64,000 bases of DNA, taken from contig JAKZAP010000011.1 in assembly GCA_023053575.1 (NCBI GenBank), positions 4,216,001-4,280,000 on the forward strand, written 5' to 3'. The position numbers were made by a program, and so were the translations under genes. The DNA is from Branchinecta lynchi. Its lineage: Eukaryota > Arthropoda > Branchiopoda > Anostraca > Branchinectidae. This document shows positions 20,832 to 31,889 of the stretch, piece by piece (the first letter of the stretch is position 1; each line of letters opens with the position of its first letter). The notes under the pieces are model-generated. The model was not told the origin of the DNA, ran no database searches, and worked only from the letters and a program-made list of their open reading frames with translations.

Positions 20832-21210
20832 TTAAAGGACCCCTGGCATTATTTACTCTTCAACTTACAGTATTCTAAAAATATTTGAATACTTTAAAAC
20901 TAGGCTGTGCTTCCAACAAATAACCCACGGTTTTGGCTGTTTTAAGCCTTTTCCGAGACCCGTGACTAACAGCGAAAACAGGGTAAAAATTTACATAACC
21001 GGTTTTTGTGATGGAAAAACTTCTCGCAGACACCCGTCGACAGCGTGGTACACATCGAAGGTAGCAAAACATGGCAAGTGAGAAAACCAGCGTGGTTCTG
21101 ACAGGGGATTTGACTGTACCGTACGAAATTGGGGTCACCGGGTTTAGAAATACATGGAGGGATTATGGAAGTAGGTTGCGTTAGTATTATAGGTAATACA
21201 GGTCCTTTAA
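20832..21210. mobile_element. TTAA-flanked MITE (piggyBac-like), full copy
   Basis: The segment starts TTAAAGGACCCC and ends ACAGGTCCTTTAA, so TTAA sites lie at 20832-20835 and 21207-21210 with inverted AGGACC ends. TTAA target sites are typical of piggyBac elements. Landmarks are AACCCACGGTTTTGGCTGTT, ATTTACATAACCGGTTTTT and ATGGAAGTAGGTTGCG. There is no transposase. Other copies are at 38480, 52172, 52741, 56697, 57470 and 61817. Confidence 0.83.
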
Positions 21211-21559
21211 GTTCTCCTTCAGGACGCCAAATTCGTATGAGTCTCGGTGGTACCTATCGTTTGGTTTGTGGCGGGGGTTTGCGGCATAACCTTTTAAGAC
21301 AAGCCAGAGTCCACCCAGCTTCAAATGGGTGCCTAGAAGAAGTAGACAGTGAGGGTGTGCGAAAGTGCCAGGATGGCTAGGACCCAACCACCCACTGCAC
21401 ATTCTGGCCGAGGGCCAAGAATCGGAGATCAGCACCACCAGATATGCGTGTCTAGGTTGATACTGATACCTTTCCGTTTTTGTTTTTTTTTGCCAAGGTG
21501 GCTACGAATCATCTTTGATGGCGCATCCTGCAGGTTCGGTTCTTTTAGATACAGCCTGA

Positions 21560-21930
21560 ATAGGACCATGCTTGATAGTGCAAAACGGATACGTCAGCTG
21601 AATTTTATTAGAACTATATTTTGGGCCTTCTGGCAAGGGTTCTCGTCAGGCTCAAAGCCGAATTTGGAAAAACGAAGTTGTGGAAAAACCATTTAAAAAA
21701 AAACAACACACGAACTTGAGGAAAACCTTTTTTCCAAAAAAAGGAAGAAATGGTGGAAAAGGTTTTTCCACCAGTTCGTTTTTCCAACTTGAGCGGCTTT
21801 GAGCCTGAAGAGGACCCTTGCCAAGAAGGGCCGAAATATAGCTCTAATAAAATTCAGCTGACGCATCCGTTTTGCACTATCAAATATGAGCCGCAGTCAG
21901 CTTTGGACTGAAGGAATATTTATTTTGACT
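21560..21930. mobile_element. Foldback-family copy with long arms
   Basis: The left arm holds GATAGTGCAAAACGGATACG, TCAGCTGAATTTTATTAGAA and a CCTTCTGGCAAGGGTTCTCG core. The right arm holds GAGGACCCTTGCCAAGAAGG, AATAAAATTCAGCTGACGC and CCGTTTTGCACTATCAAATA. A second, inner inverted repeat (GGAAAAACGAA and its complement) lies between. A partial copy follows at 21937-22010. Confidence 0.82.
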
Positions 21931-22167
21931 AGGACCCTTGCCAAGAAAGGCCAAAATATCGCTGAAGAATATACTATAGCTACTTATCTGTTTAGCAAAA
22001 CACTCCTTCATTTATTTTGAACAGCTAATAGTCTCAGTAGATAAGACGAGATACGCTGGTCAACCAGAGAAAAGAGTCACCAAAGACGGTTTCAACCAGA
22101 AGTTATCAAACCCGGAAGTCTTCAAAACACATACCAGATACGAGCAACACTAAACAGAACAAACAAT

Positions 22168-23127
22168 AGTTGCATTTTTGCAGATACCATGGTATCTGTT
22201 ACCACGGTAACTGGATTTCCTGCAGAAAAAATATCGACTGGTAAACCCAGCGGGAGTTATTGAGAAGCGTATTAGTGATTTCAATAGAGTAATTATTCGT
22301 AAGTACGGTGTTCCAGATGTTTCGGAGAAATTACTAATGCTACACAGGAAGCTGTTGGGTTCAGCCTACTCTCGGTTTTCACCACACCACCCCCTTACTC
22401 CCCTGTTTATGTGCTAGTGTTTGTTTTGTATAGTTATCTTAGTAAGTAAGTAAGTAATTTATTTATGACCCGCCATTTCGGAAAGGTGTTTAAAGGTGTT
22501 TAGTGTTTTCTTCCTTTCTTTTCTTTATTGTACTCCACTTGTTTTTCCTCTGGAACTTGAGGGTAAGAAATAAATTATTATTATTATTATTTCTCTACTG
22601 AATGTCAGGAGTCATTCCATCTTCGGTCATTTCTGTTTGTTCCGAGTTCGTAGTTATCGAAGTATGTTTTTTCCTTTCCGTTGTTTCTTTTTTCTTGTTT
22701 TTTACTCCGTCTTTTCTGGGCCTCGCCCAGTTTTGTTCAGTGATGGGTTATAAATAAAATGATGATGATGATCTGCAAATAGTATACCAAACGTGGTATC
22801 TGATATACGGTTGCTCTGTAAAACAACAATTGCCGAAATTGCGCTTTTCGAAGTCATCCCAAAAGAAAAACTGATATCCAGTTACATCACTAAGTGCTAA
22901 ACTACTTTCTCACCAATTTGAAAAATTTGATGAAAGTGCGATCACTTTTCATGTACCACGATCAGTTACAACGGTCGGATCGTGGTATCTGGATATCAGA
23001 TACCACGACGACTGGCCAGATACAACGATAACTGCAAAACGCCTTTTGACCGCGGTATCACATACCACGATAACTGCGAAAACAACTTTAGACCGTGGTA
23101 TCAGATACCATGGTATCTGCAAAAAAT
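22168..23127. mobile_element. MITE with AGTTGCGTTTTTGCAGATA ends (copy 3), interrupted
   Basis: It is in reverse orientation relative to copies 1 and 2. The left piece is 22168-22216 and the right piece 22773-23127. In the intact copies AACTGGAT runs straight into CTGCA. Here 556 bp lie between them. The right terminus is only about 13 bp from the 5' splice site of CAS intron 2 (23140). Confidence 0.82.
22217..22772 (+). pseudogene. LINE 3' fragment inserted in a MITE
   Basis: The first 60 or so codons read YRLVNPAGVIEKRISDFNRV, then IIRKYGVPDVSEKLLMLHRK, to a stop near 22412, like the end of a retrotransposon ORF. Then come a TAAG-type repeat, an ATT repeat (about 22575) and a final GAT repeat. 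Two microsatellite tails suggest two stacked 3' ends. I infer the class from the tails and the clean insertion point. Confidence 0.55.
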
Positions 23128-23140
23128 CAAGTAATCTTAC

Positions 23141-23356
23141 CTTGCGACTTTTGACATTGCCGTACATATCCGCCATGATGGATCTCTGGGGCCTGTACTG
23201 GGATGAACTTGAACTCGTTTCGCTGCTAGAGCTGCCGCCAGAGCTGTTCCAGGCCCTTCCTGAAGCTAGGCTGCTAATGGAGTTTGAAGAAGGGGACGGT
23301 TTTCCCTGGTAGAACCCAACGGGAAGGACTTTCAAACGATTTGCAGGACATAGGCC
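23141..23356 (-). CDS. BCAR1: CAS-family docking protein, exon 2 (SH3 end and Ser-rich linker)
   Basis: The exon is 216 nt (72 codons), phase 0 at both ends. The acceptor is TTGGTTTGTTTCTAG before 23356 and the donor AAG|GTAAGA at 23141/23140. It begins GLCPANRLKVLPVG, the last SH3 strand. In vertebrate CAS proteins the equivalent is GIVPGNRLKIL, and joined to exon 1 the residues fall exactly into register (LRGKE+GLCPANR against LHGRQGIVPGNR). A proline/serine-rich linker follows (GKPSPSSNSISSLASG, then a run of Ser), ending ADMYGNVKSRK. A MITE begins about 13 bp into the following intron. Confidence 0.93.
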
Positions 23357-23429
23357 CTAGAAACAAACCAAGGATGTTCAACTTCAAGAGCATTATCTTG
23401 AACTCTAAAGATAAATACTCCTTTAGCAT

Positions 23430-23560
23430 AAGCTAACTGCGAATCGTATTTGACACTGCGAAACGGATGCGTCAGCTGCATTTCAATCATAGCCATATTT
23501 CGGCCCTTCTTGGCAAGGGTCCTCTTCAGGCTCACGGCGCTTAAGCTGGAAAAACTAACT
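23430..23560. mobile_element. Foldback-family fragment
   Basis: TTGACACTGCGAAACGGATG, CGTCAGCTGCATTTCAAT and TTTCGGCCCTTCTTGGCAAG with GGTCCTCTTCAGGC form one arm. The other arm is not seen. It lies 75 bp upstream of CAS exon 2 on that gene's strand. Confidence 0.75.
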
Positions 23561-23689
23561 AATCGAAATATAGCTCTAGCGAAATATCTGTTTACACTGT
23601 AATATACTCTTTAGATATTACAGTTACACTTACCTTGGCTACCAATCTAACAAGAGCCCTATGAACTCAAAAAGGTCTTCAAATACACT

Positions 23690-24300
23690 AAGTAAGTACG
23701 TAATTTATTTACAACCCGCTATTTTAAAAAAAGCGGAGTAAATGGAGGAAAATAAATAAAACGCACAAACATACAAAAAAGGCATTTTCAATGTTCGGCC
23801 AGGAAGCAGTGTATAACGTCGTGCGCTGGTTGGGCCCTGTTGTCCATGATTTTTTATAGTGACGAGGAAACAGCCAAAACGGTAAAACTTGCATCTTGAA
23901 TTTTGAACTTCTCCGTCAATGTATGGTTATGACCTAATTTTCACAAGTAAGGTGCTTTGCATATTTAAAATAACATGATCTCATCTATTTAATCTCCTTC
24001 TTTCGCAGAACATGAGTGACACCAGAACGAAATAGTACAGAAAGAGCAAAACTGTTTCCGCTTAAAACCGAATCGTATCTTCATATCGTGATATCAGCAA
24101 CCTTCTTCCAAGAAAGTGACGTAAATAACGAAAAAATCGCACTTACACCCACTTCCTTCATTTTGCTGCTCGGAAGTGGCTAACCCTTTACTCAACAACT
24201 CGTTCGGTGACGGCGGGATTCTTAATTTGCTTCCATGAGTATAGAATGGTGAATGAACAATTGTCAATGTAATTCCTTTGATTTCCAAATATAATAAGTT
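23690..24300. other. LINE tail fragment and unassigned sequence
   Basis: TAAGTAAGTACGTAATTTAT followed by ACAACCCGCTATTT (about 23688-23725) looks like the reverse-oriented 3' end of a LINE family also seen near 22440 and 62178. Nothing else recognised. Confidence 0.4.
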
Positions 24301-24306
24301 TGTACA

Positions 24307-24504
24307 ATGGTGCTAACAGTTATCATCCTTGTGACTATTAATGCTGTCTCTGCTAATTTACATTTTTTTAATTGTCCAAATCGTTACAGCAGTCTGCTTG
24401 TTAACTACGAAAAACCTTATCGCAGCTGTTTCACAATTAACAAGAACTCAGTAACGAGCAAACGTTATCACTTGTCAGTCAACTCTTTCTCGCCGGTCAG
24501 TTAG
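24307..24504 (+). CDS. Candidate signal-peptide exon, low confidence
   Basis: An ATG frame begins MVLTVIILVTINAVSA, a short hydrophobic stretch ending in a VSA-type signal-peptidase site, then NLHFFNCPNR and KPYRSC. It is open for 65 codons. A possible donor is TCA|GTAACG at about 24449. It lies 330 bp upstream, on the same strand, of the CUB-like frame at 24839. No promoter, acceptor or homologue is known to me. It would be a gene nested in intron 1 of the CAS gene, or a chance frame. Confidence 0.25.
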   Translation: MVLTVIILVTINAVSANLHFFNCPNRYSSLLVNYEKPYRSCFTINKNSVTSKRYHLSVNSFSPVS

Positions 24505-24838
24505 CCTACTAGAAAGAACAGATGAGTCTACTTTATTCCCATCTGTCAACCGGCCGTCGAGTTTCAGTCTGGAACTGTGCCCTGTCAAAGATCCAAAGAA
24601 GCCAATCTTTCAACTGAAATAAAATGAAGTAACTTTTTTCATAATGACAACATGCCAAAATCGCCCAATGAGGCCACACTGAATAGGGCCCCAACCCTGG
24701 ATTGGGCCTGGGGCCAGGGCCAGAAGCATCGAAAAAAATCATAATGTTTGCACAAGTATAGTTGGTAACTTGTCTTTCATTCCGGAGTCCATTTTCTAAA
24801 GCCAAAATAAGTTAATTAATAAAAAAATAAATTAAAGT

Positions 24839-25072
24839 TTGTGTTTGCCACAATACCAAAACGGAGGCCCTGACTATGTTAACTGCCAATGGGCCATGAA
24901 CAATGTTGCCACTGGTCACAGAATTCTGAGACTTGCCGCAGATCCTCGGCTTCTCCGACAAAGCGAGCTAGTTTCTGCGACCGGTTACTTACCAATAAAT
25001 ACAAAAAGGAAGCCAAAAGTTGAGGCATATAATTATGATGATGATAAAGCGAGATTTCTCGTGAATAGTTAG
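24839..25072 (+). CDS. CUB-like open frame, low confidence
   Basis: The frame reads LPQYQNGGPDYVNCQWAM, then ATGHRILRL. This resembles the CUB pattern P-x-Y-P-x-x-Y-P-x-x-x-x-C-x-W followed by G-x-x-I-x-L. The remainder to TAG at 25072 is not CUB-like. The only upstream acceptor (ATTAAAG) is poor. It could be an exon, an exon relic or coincidence. Confidence 0.22.
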   Translation: MCLPQYQNGGPDYVNCQWAMNNVATGHRILRLAADPRLLRQSELVSATGYLPINTKRKPKVEAYNYDDDKARFLVNS

Positions 25073-25449
25073 TAAAAAGAACCCAGTTTCATAGGCGCAG
25101 AATGTCACAGTTTTTTGTGCGGTCGAAAGTCACAGGTTCCGTCCGAGTAAAGTGGCAACCTGGCCCTGGACCTCTTTGCCCAGGCCTGGACCTTGCAGGT
25201 AGAAAATGCTTCATATTGGATGACAATTTGCTTGAATAAACTAATAAGCACCTATGCCTGCTGTAGCTTACTAATTTTTTCTTAAAAAGATATTTCCAAG
25301 GAAAAACAAAAGGTAGCAAATGAAAATTATTATAGCAAAAGTCGCAGCAGATACAGTTTATGTTCCAATATTCTAACGCACCTGGCTTCTTCCAAAACTG
25401 TGCGGCGTTTAAAAAAAAAAAAAATATGCAAAAAAGTCCTGGCTGTTTG

Positions 25450-25940
25450 TAAGTAGGACACTTCTAATGCTTTACTTTGTATTAAATGATTCACAAATAA
25501 ACATTTCCGACGTCCTTTAGAAGGCGCTACGAAAATTGGCCATTTTCTTATTATCCCTTGTCTTTACCTCTCTGGCATGTCGGCGATCCAAATCTTAGGA
25601 GCTGGGATATCGTGGCAGGGAATTCAAAAACTCCGAGCAATGATTGATATAAAAGGATATATTTGAGATGTCACCAAAGTCAAGCCGCAGATGCAGTTTA
25701 CATGATTGTTCTAGTGTTTCATCAGAAGTTCCATGGCTTAAAGTGCCTATTAAAAGTTTTTCTTTGTGGAATAGTGTTGTGAAGCTTGATTAGCTTGCTT
25801 TATGAAATATACCAGAATATGCAATAAGCTTATAAAAAAATAACATAGCTACAAAAATCATTAAAAAACAAATAACCTATTCAAATCTGAATTATACAAG
25901 CTGATTTATGCATAAAATAAAGATCTACTAAGTATTATAA
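25450..25940 (+). repeat. Dispersed repeat, inverted partner of 18615-19080
   Basis: It shares GGACACTTCTAATGCTTTAC, CTTAGGAGCTGGGATATCG, GGAATAGTGTTGTGAAGCTT and CAAGCTGATTTATGCATAAA with the other copy. The copies are about 6.4 kb apart in opposite orientation, within CAS introns 1 and 2. Confidence 0.78.
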
Positions 25941-26335
25941 GAAACAGCACTTCTATCTTTATCCAAGCTAGTAAATTGAGCATGTACTGGCCCAAAAAAT
26001 TACGCTTTGAAATATCACAGAGAGGAAACTGTTGAAAAAGCTGCTGATCTAGAGGGTAGCATTGTTCCTAGGTTGTTGCAGAGTGGGATTGGGGTAGTTT
26101 GACGTGCCCATTGAACTTTAAGGTTAAAGAGACTTAACAAAAAGTTGTGTTGTCTTTCAATCATCTCTGAGCTGTGAGATGGCCTAAAACGAATAAAATA
26201 CAAGTTTAAAAGAAAAACACATGGTAACATAGTTACTGGACCTGCCTACGTCTTGGCTGATTCAAGTTAATTCCCAAGTCATCCATATTTGACCAGCAGA
26301 TACTATGTGCTCCTTCTAACTGGAACACGGGACAC

Positions 26336-26865
26336 CCCTGGATCCCAAAACGCAAGTGGAGGGATACCTATGAATTCATAAAAGTTGTCAGTCAGTCTGA
26401 CCGTCCGTCCGTCTGTGAGCATGATAAGTCTCGAAGGGAATGAGATATAATGATGAAACTTGGTATGAGGATTCTTCGGGCCAAGGGATAGGTCAATTTC
26501 ATAGATGGGCCCCAACGCTGTATATTCAGGGGTGGGGGTTCAAATTAAGGGACGAAAATAAATATTTTTCAAAAGCTAATGGGATAGTCGATCTAGGAGT
26601 AAGCAGAAATGCTGAATCCGAATATGGAAATTATTTTCTCGAGGTCGTTCATCCGAGATCCGGCAAAAACCAGATATTTTGAAAAATTAAAAGTTGTATC
26701 TGAAGTTGATTAGATGTTCGATTCGTGAGTAGGAAGACATGCTGAATCCGAATATGAAAATTATTTTCACACCGGACTAGTTGATCACCCTGAATCCGGA
26801 AATTTAGCATACAGTTTTAGAACCCAATGATATAGCCGGTATAGAGTGAGGAGACATGCTGTTGC
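26336..26865 (-). repeat. Composite repeat with 137-bp units (copy 3, truncated)
   Basis: The reverse-oriented tail (GGATCCCAAAACGCAAGTGG, GTCCGTCCGTCTGTGAGC, CGAAGGGAATGAGATA) is followed by two or three units. The head is missing. Confidence 0.8.
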
Positions 26866-28685
26866 AATTTTCGAGCATACTAATGATAAACAAAAAGTGT
26901 ATGCCATCAGTTTAGTTATCTTCAAAGTCCAACTTACTTGGTCAAAAAGTCAAGATGCATCCGACAGGCGGCAACTGTCTGGTGAACAATTTAATAGAAT
27001 TTGTTGAACGATGTTTGAAAAAAATAAGTGGCTGTACCAGTCCCTACCCTACCCCTTTATTCACAACGAATTTAATCTAAGTCTATTTATACCTAGCATA
27101 CGTATTCTTTGCGTTTTGGATCCGCCATCTTGCAAACTTTGCAATCAGGGAATTACACATTTTTTGTCTTCCAATATTGTTATAACATATTCAGGTCTAA
27201 CGTAGACTCTAAGCATAACTCTCATCAGGAACATGCATATATTTACAGAAATGCATTTAAACTCGAACACGACTGTTGCAAAAAAGCAACCGACCGCATC
27301 CAATAATCCATCCCGCCTGGCCAACATTTTATCGCAGATTCCTCAAGCATTTACTAGCAGTTAGTGTCTAATAAAGCAGACAATTTCGCTAAAGTTAATT
27401 TACTTTTCACTCGAAGAAACGGAATATAGCGGACAACTAAACTAAGCTTGATGGGTTACTCAATCTGTGAAGCATCGGCAGTGCAGTGCATCGTTTCTCT
27501 GTTACAGTATCAATAATAATTCCATAAGCCTCTGTTCTGATTCTTTCCTTAAAACCAGGACTTTTAATCCTGATCAAATTCTAATTTCTTTCTGCATGCA
27601 AACCTATATACACACTGTTCTTTTATGGTCCAAAGACAATAGGAGACAAGATGTTTGGCGATAGGCTACCAAATCCCAACTAATAAGTTTCGAGCAAAAA
27701 AAGATAATAAAAATAAAAACGACGCTTCAAAATATTTGTCACGAAGAAATGTTGTGAATTTAGGCTACGTGAACTATACTTGAAAACTCACGTATCATGC
27801 CACTGCTAATTTCCCGGCGAAGCCAAAAATAAAATATTTTATAGTATTTGAGAAAAAATATACAAAGCTGCATTTTCTTTAATCTCCATTTCCCACCTTG
27901 AAAACCTGCAACCACGGAGACATAACAGACAACGAATGAAATTCGAGTTTGCAGTCCTTCAACTTTAAGAAAACCCAGTTTTTACATCATTTACATTCCG
28001 TGTTTCACTAACTTCCTTTGCGTTTTCTGAATGAATGTTGATTACTTCTGAATCGAAATACCGCTAAGTACGATTAAATTAAAGCCAAACATGAATTTTC
28101 TGTGACAAATCGATGGTGAAAATTTGAATAATGGTTTAGACTGTGGGCGTATTTCCCACGGCAAACTCGGTATCAAAATAATCAAAGACTAGCCGGACCA
28201 AAATTAGAAAAGGAAAAACTCACAACATCTTTCAGACAAGAGATTGTACAAGAGGGTATACCCCCGCCCCCAAAACACACACCCTTACTAGTCTCCTCGA
28301 TTGTCCAACTTGCCAAGCGGCCTCCGGTCATGCCCACAGGCTTCTTGTCCCTCAAATTCCGCCCCCCCCCCTCTCCGTCCGAATCACCCCCCCCCCCTCT
28401 GCCAAAATTCGAGGAGCAAAGAAACTCCATCCTTCAGCTGAAGAGGCTTCCTCAGGGGGGAAGGAAGGGGTCGGATATACTTTTGAGGATCCCAAGTGCT
28501 AAGAGTCCCTCATTACCTCAGCGCGAACTTTCAGAACGATCTCCGAAACTCACAGCTTCTACCCCCTCCGCTGACTCGTCGTTCAAGTACCCTAAAAGTG
28601 TCCCTGGCTTGGTGACAACACGAATATAATTAACCGTTGAAAAGTCAGCAGTTTTGTCTTCCGATCTAACTAGCTCAAACTCTAT
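26866..28685. other. No confident feature
   Basis: C/G runs at 28363-28397 and the open frames over them are low-complexity effects. Nothing else matched. Confidence 0.35.
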
Positions 28686-29486
28686 AGGCGTTTTCCGTGC
28701 TCCCACAAACAGTTTGTGCCTCGAAAAGAGTGTTTCCGCGGTCTTTTGTGCGGCCCACAAGTGTGTTTCCGCGACCAACGAGATTTTCGTGGCTCGCTTT
28801 GTGGCTCAAATTCGACAAACAACTGGCGAGGTGATTGTCGATTTTGTGGCTCGATTCTGGCGGGAAATTCAAATTAAGCAGCGAAATAGTGAGCGTGTTC
28901 CACCCTTCTAACAATAGTTATTATTTCCGTTCCATCCTCACGAAAAGTTACTACGCTGACGGTTCCAACCTTCTCGAAATAGTAACTAATAGTTACTATT
29001 TGCTTACCATGCTCGGGAGCGTAGTAAGCGTAGCAACTACGCATCTCTGTAACGTGATTGGTCGGAACCGCCCGTGGCATGATATCCTGCTGGAAAATAG
29101 AAAAGTCGTTCCAGCCTTGACGGCAAAAAGCCAGAATTCGTGACGTCATGCGTAGTAACTACGGTAAGTAGGGTGGAACACGCTCAGTGTCTAAACAATA
29201 AAGCTAACTACTTGTTCAAGCATGTAGACTTAAAACTGAAGATACTTTTTGGACAGAATTGTCAGGAAACAAGCCTGGAGTTCTATTTATTGATATTTTG
29301 CATGAATTTTTTTATTTTATTTTTAGATATATGAAATTACCGCCAAAAAAATAGACCAAATATCGTTTCCGCGAGTTTCAACTTGTGGCTCGACTGTGTG
29401 GCACAAAATCATGTTTCCGCGACAAACACTCAAAAGTGTGTGGCCCACAATTGTGTCGCGGAAAAAGGCCTTATGTGGGCATATGA
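28686..29486 (+). mobile_element. GTGGCTCG-repeat element (copy 1) with nested MITE
   Basis: It starts TAGGCGTTTTCCGTGCTCCC and ends GTGTCGCGGAAAAAGGCC, giving short inverted ends around TTTTTCCGCG. Subterminal regions repeat GTGGCTCG, TTTCCGCG and CACAAAC..GTTTGTG motifs. Copies are at 41518-42002 and 51095-51467. The GAGCGTG MITE (28891-29185) is inserted in this copy only. Confidence 0.8.
28891..29185. mobile_element. GAGCGTGTTCCACCC MITE, best copy
   Basis: The 295-bp element runs from GAGCGTGTTCCACCCTTCT to AGGGTGGAACACGCTC. AGT flanks it on both sides. The sister host copy near 41725 reads AAAT-CGC-GTCTAA where this one reads AAAT-AGT-element-AGT-GTCTAA, supporting a 3-bp target duplication. 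No coding capacity. Confidence 0.9.
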
Positions 29487-29769
29487 GACCGGTTGTTGTT
29501 CGCAGAGTCTCTAACCCTTTGCTGATCACCTGTCCGTTTTTGTCTGGTATCACGACTACCGGATTCTGAAATTACTTCCACTATCTTAATGAATCATTAG
29601 TACTTTGTTCAGCAATCGCATATTTCGTGACTTAACGACTGACCTTTAAAACAGTTCGATGGGATCAGTGTTTAACGTTTGAAGTAGTGTGCCTGACGGC
29701 TCCCCTACGTTGGTTTGGACAAAGCAAACACGAAAGGCCGGATCATTTCAAACAAGTTAAGCTTTGGAC

Positions 29770-29870
29770 ACAGATTAGATTAGATCACATTAGATTAGAT
29801 TAGATCAGGTTTATTACAAACAAATGCACACCACGCAATCTGCATCACCTGCAGGGAAAGCCCCGGGGGA
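29770..29870 (-). mobile_element. LINE 3' end with TCTAA-type repeat
   Basis: Read on the minus strand, GTTTGTAATAAACCTGATC is followed by repeated TAATCTAATC. A polyadenylation-like AATAAA plus a short tandem tail is common at LINE 3' ends. The body upstream is not identified. Confidence 0.45.
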
Positions 29871-30104
29871 CTTGTTAAATAACATGCGAAAAACAAAATT
29901 CATATCTATTTACTAATGAAAAATGAAAAATGAACTAGTGAAAAATAACATTATACTACTAACACCACATGTCTAATTACTAAAACGAGTACTAAAAAAA
30001 AAATATAAAAAAAATAAAGAGAACAACGCTCATGTAGTTTTGAGAGAGGCTACCATGAAAGTTTAACTGAAAAGCCAGGTTTTTATATCCTGGCTTTGAA
30101 TTCA

Positions 30105-31290
30105 CTGAATTGTTTTTACTCTGCTAAGGGTTTTTTAGTGGAGTGTTCCTTGGAACAGTCCACTATTGCGAGCGCTGTAGCAGCTTTCGGTTTTCGGTTT
30201 CCGGTTTTCACCGTATTTTGTGGAGCTCATAACTCGTGAACCAGTGCAAGTATTTCAAACTAGTAGTTCAAACTTGGTATACAAGTGGGTATTGGGGTCT
30301 AGTTGTGCCTTTTGGGGGTCCCACCCCCCACTCCCACCCGGTTCAGGGGCAAATGGGCCCAGATTGCCCAGTGAATAATGCTCATAACTTGACCAGAACT
30401 GGGCACAGGACGATGAAGTTTGTTGTACTTGTAGATCTTAGGGCTGGGAAATTGCTTTGAAAGTTGCACCTCCCCCACCCACCACGTTCATGGGCAACTG
30501 GGCCCAAATTGCACAGGAGTAAAGTTTGTTACCCTGACAGGAATCAACAGGTATCAAGTTCACACTTGGTATACTAGTGGGGTATTGGGGTCTAGTTGTG
30601 GCTTCTGAGGTCCCCCCCCCCCTCAACCCGGTTCAGGGGCAAACAGGCCCAGATTGCCCAGTGAATAATGTCCATAACTTGACCAGAACTGGACATAGGA
30701 AGATGAAATTCCTTGTACATGTAGATCCTACGGCTGGGAAATTCCTTTGAAAGTTGTACCTCCCCGACACACCACGTCCATGGGCAACTGGGCCCAGATT
30801 ATCCAGGAGTAAAGTTCGTTACCCATGACAGGAATCAACAGGTATCAAGTTGAAACTTGGTAGGATTGTGAGCATTGCAGGGGTCTCTTTTTACTTTTTG
30901 CGGATCCCAAATCCCACCCCACACTTGGTTTAGCGGCAATTGGGCCCAGATGACACATTTTTAATATTTTTAACTTGACAACAACTGGAAATAAGGCAAT
31001 GAAATTCTTTTGTGCTTGTGGATCATAGGGGTTGGAGAGAGCTGAACCACCCCCACCCTCTCCGTTCATCGGCAAGTGGGCCCAAACTGCCCATTAAAAA
31101 AGTGTTTGACCCGTGACTAGAATCAAACTCTAAGCTGGTATACTTGAGGAAAAAGAGGTGTAAATACGCATCTGATGGGTCCCCCCCCCCCCCCTGCCAT
31201 TCATGGGCAGCTGGGCCCAGATTTTCGTTGAGTTAAGTTCGTCTTTGACAGGTTTCAAGTCCAACTCTTCTATATTTGGGGAGAAATATC
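30105..31290 (-). repeat. Tandem repeat, about 295-bp unit, related to the 39.6-41.3 kb array
   Basis: The first 150 bp (TTTTTAGTGGAGTGTTCCTT to AGCTCATAACTCGTGAA) are the reverse of the non-exon part of the unit at 39600-41304. They continue into about four diverged units with paired blocks GGGCAAATGGGCCCAGATTG and GGGCAACTGGGCCCA. This copy lacks the SH3 exon tail. Confidence 0.78.
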
Positions 31291-31889
31291 AGTGGATGAA
31301 GATTTGGTGTTTTGGTGTAACAGCAACAAATAAGACGAAGCCACGTACTTTAACCTTTAATTACCAGTTGGAAACTGGACTGTTTTGTCATATGATCGAT
31401 GATATGCCGTTCTTAATGAATTATGACAAAGGGGGCATTAGGCTGCTACGATTTGGTTTATTGCACTAGTTATTACCTTGCTAATGAAAGAGGTTCAAAG
31501 GGTGGGACTGGCTGACAGACCATTCTCAGTGTTTGAAGTCAAGTTATTCATGCAAGATCTTCAAATTTCTATGGATTTACTGGCGGTTTGTTTAGCATTT
31601 AAAGTGGGATGATTACAAAGTAGGTTATTTCAATAGTTGTTCGGTTATTGGGGATGAGAAATTTCTTGGTTCTAAAGCTATTTGTATATAAAATGAGATA
31701 ACAGTTTTACTTTTACACTCCACGTCTGAGCGCTTGCGTACTTGTTTGTTTTTATTTTCACCTTGGGCTATAGCAGTGACGTTCAGAATATGCACTGCTG
31801 GCCCAACAACGCAAAGTTCACCAAAACGAGGAGAAATTGAATTTCCACTAAAGTGTCCATTTCAAAATGAACCGAAGGTCGGGATATGT

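Noticed and set aside
28182..28629. Pro/Gly-rich frames on both strands
   Set aside because: Both strands are open because of C/G runs. No splice sites or domain seen.
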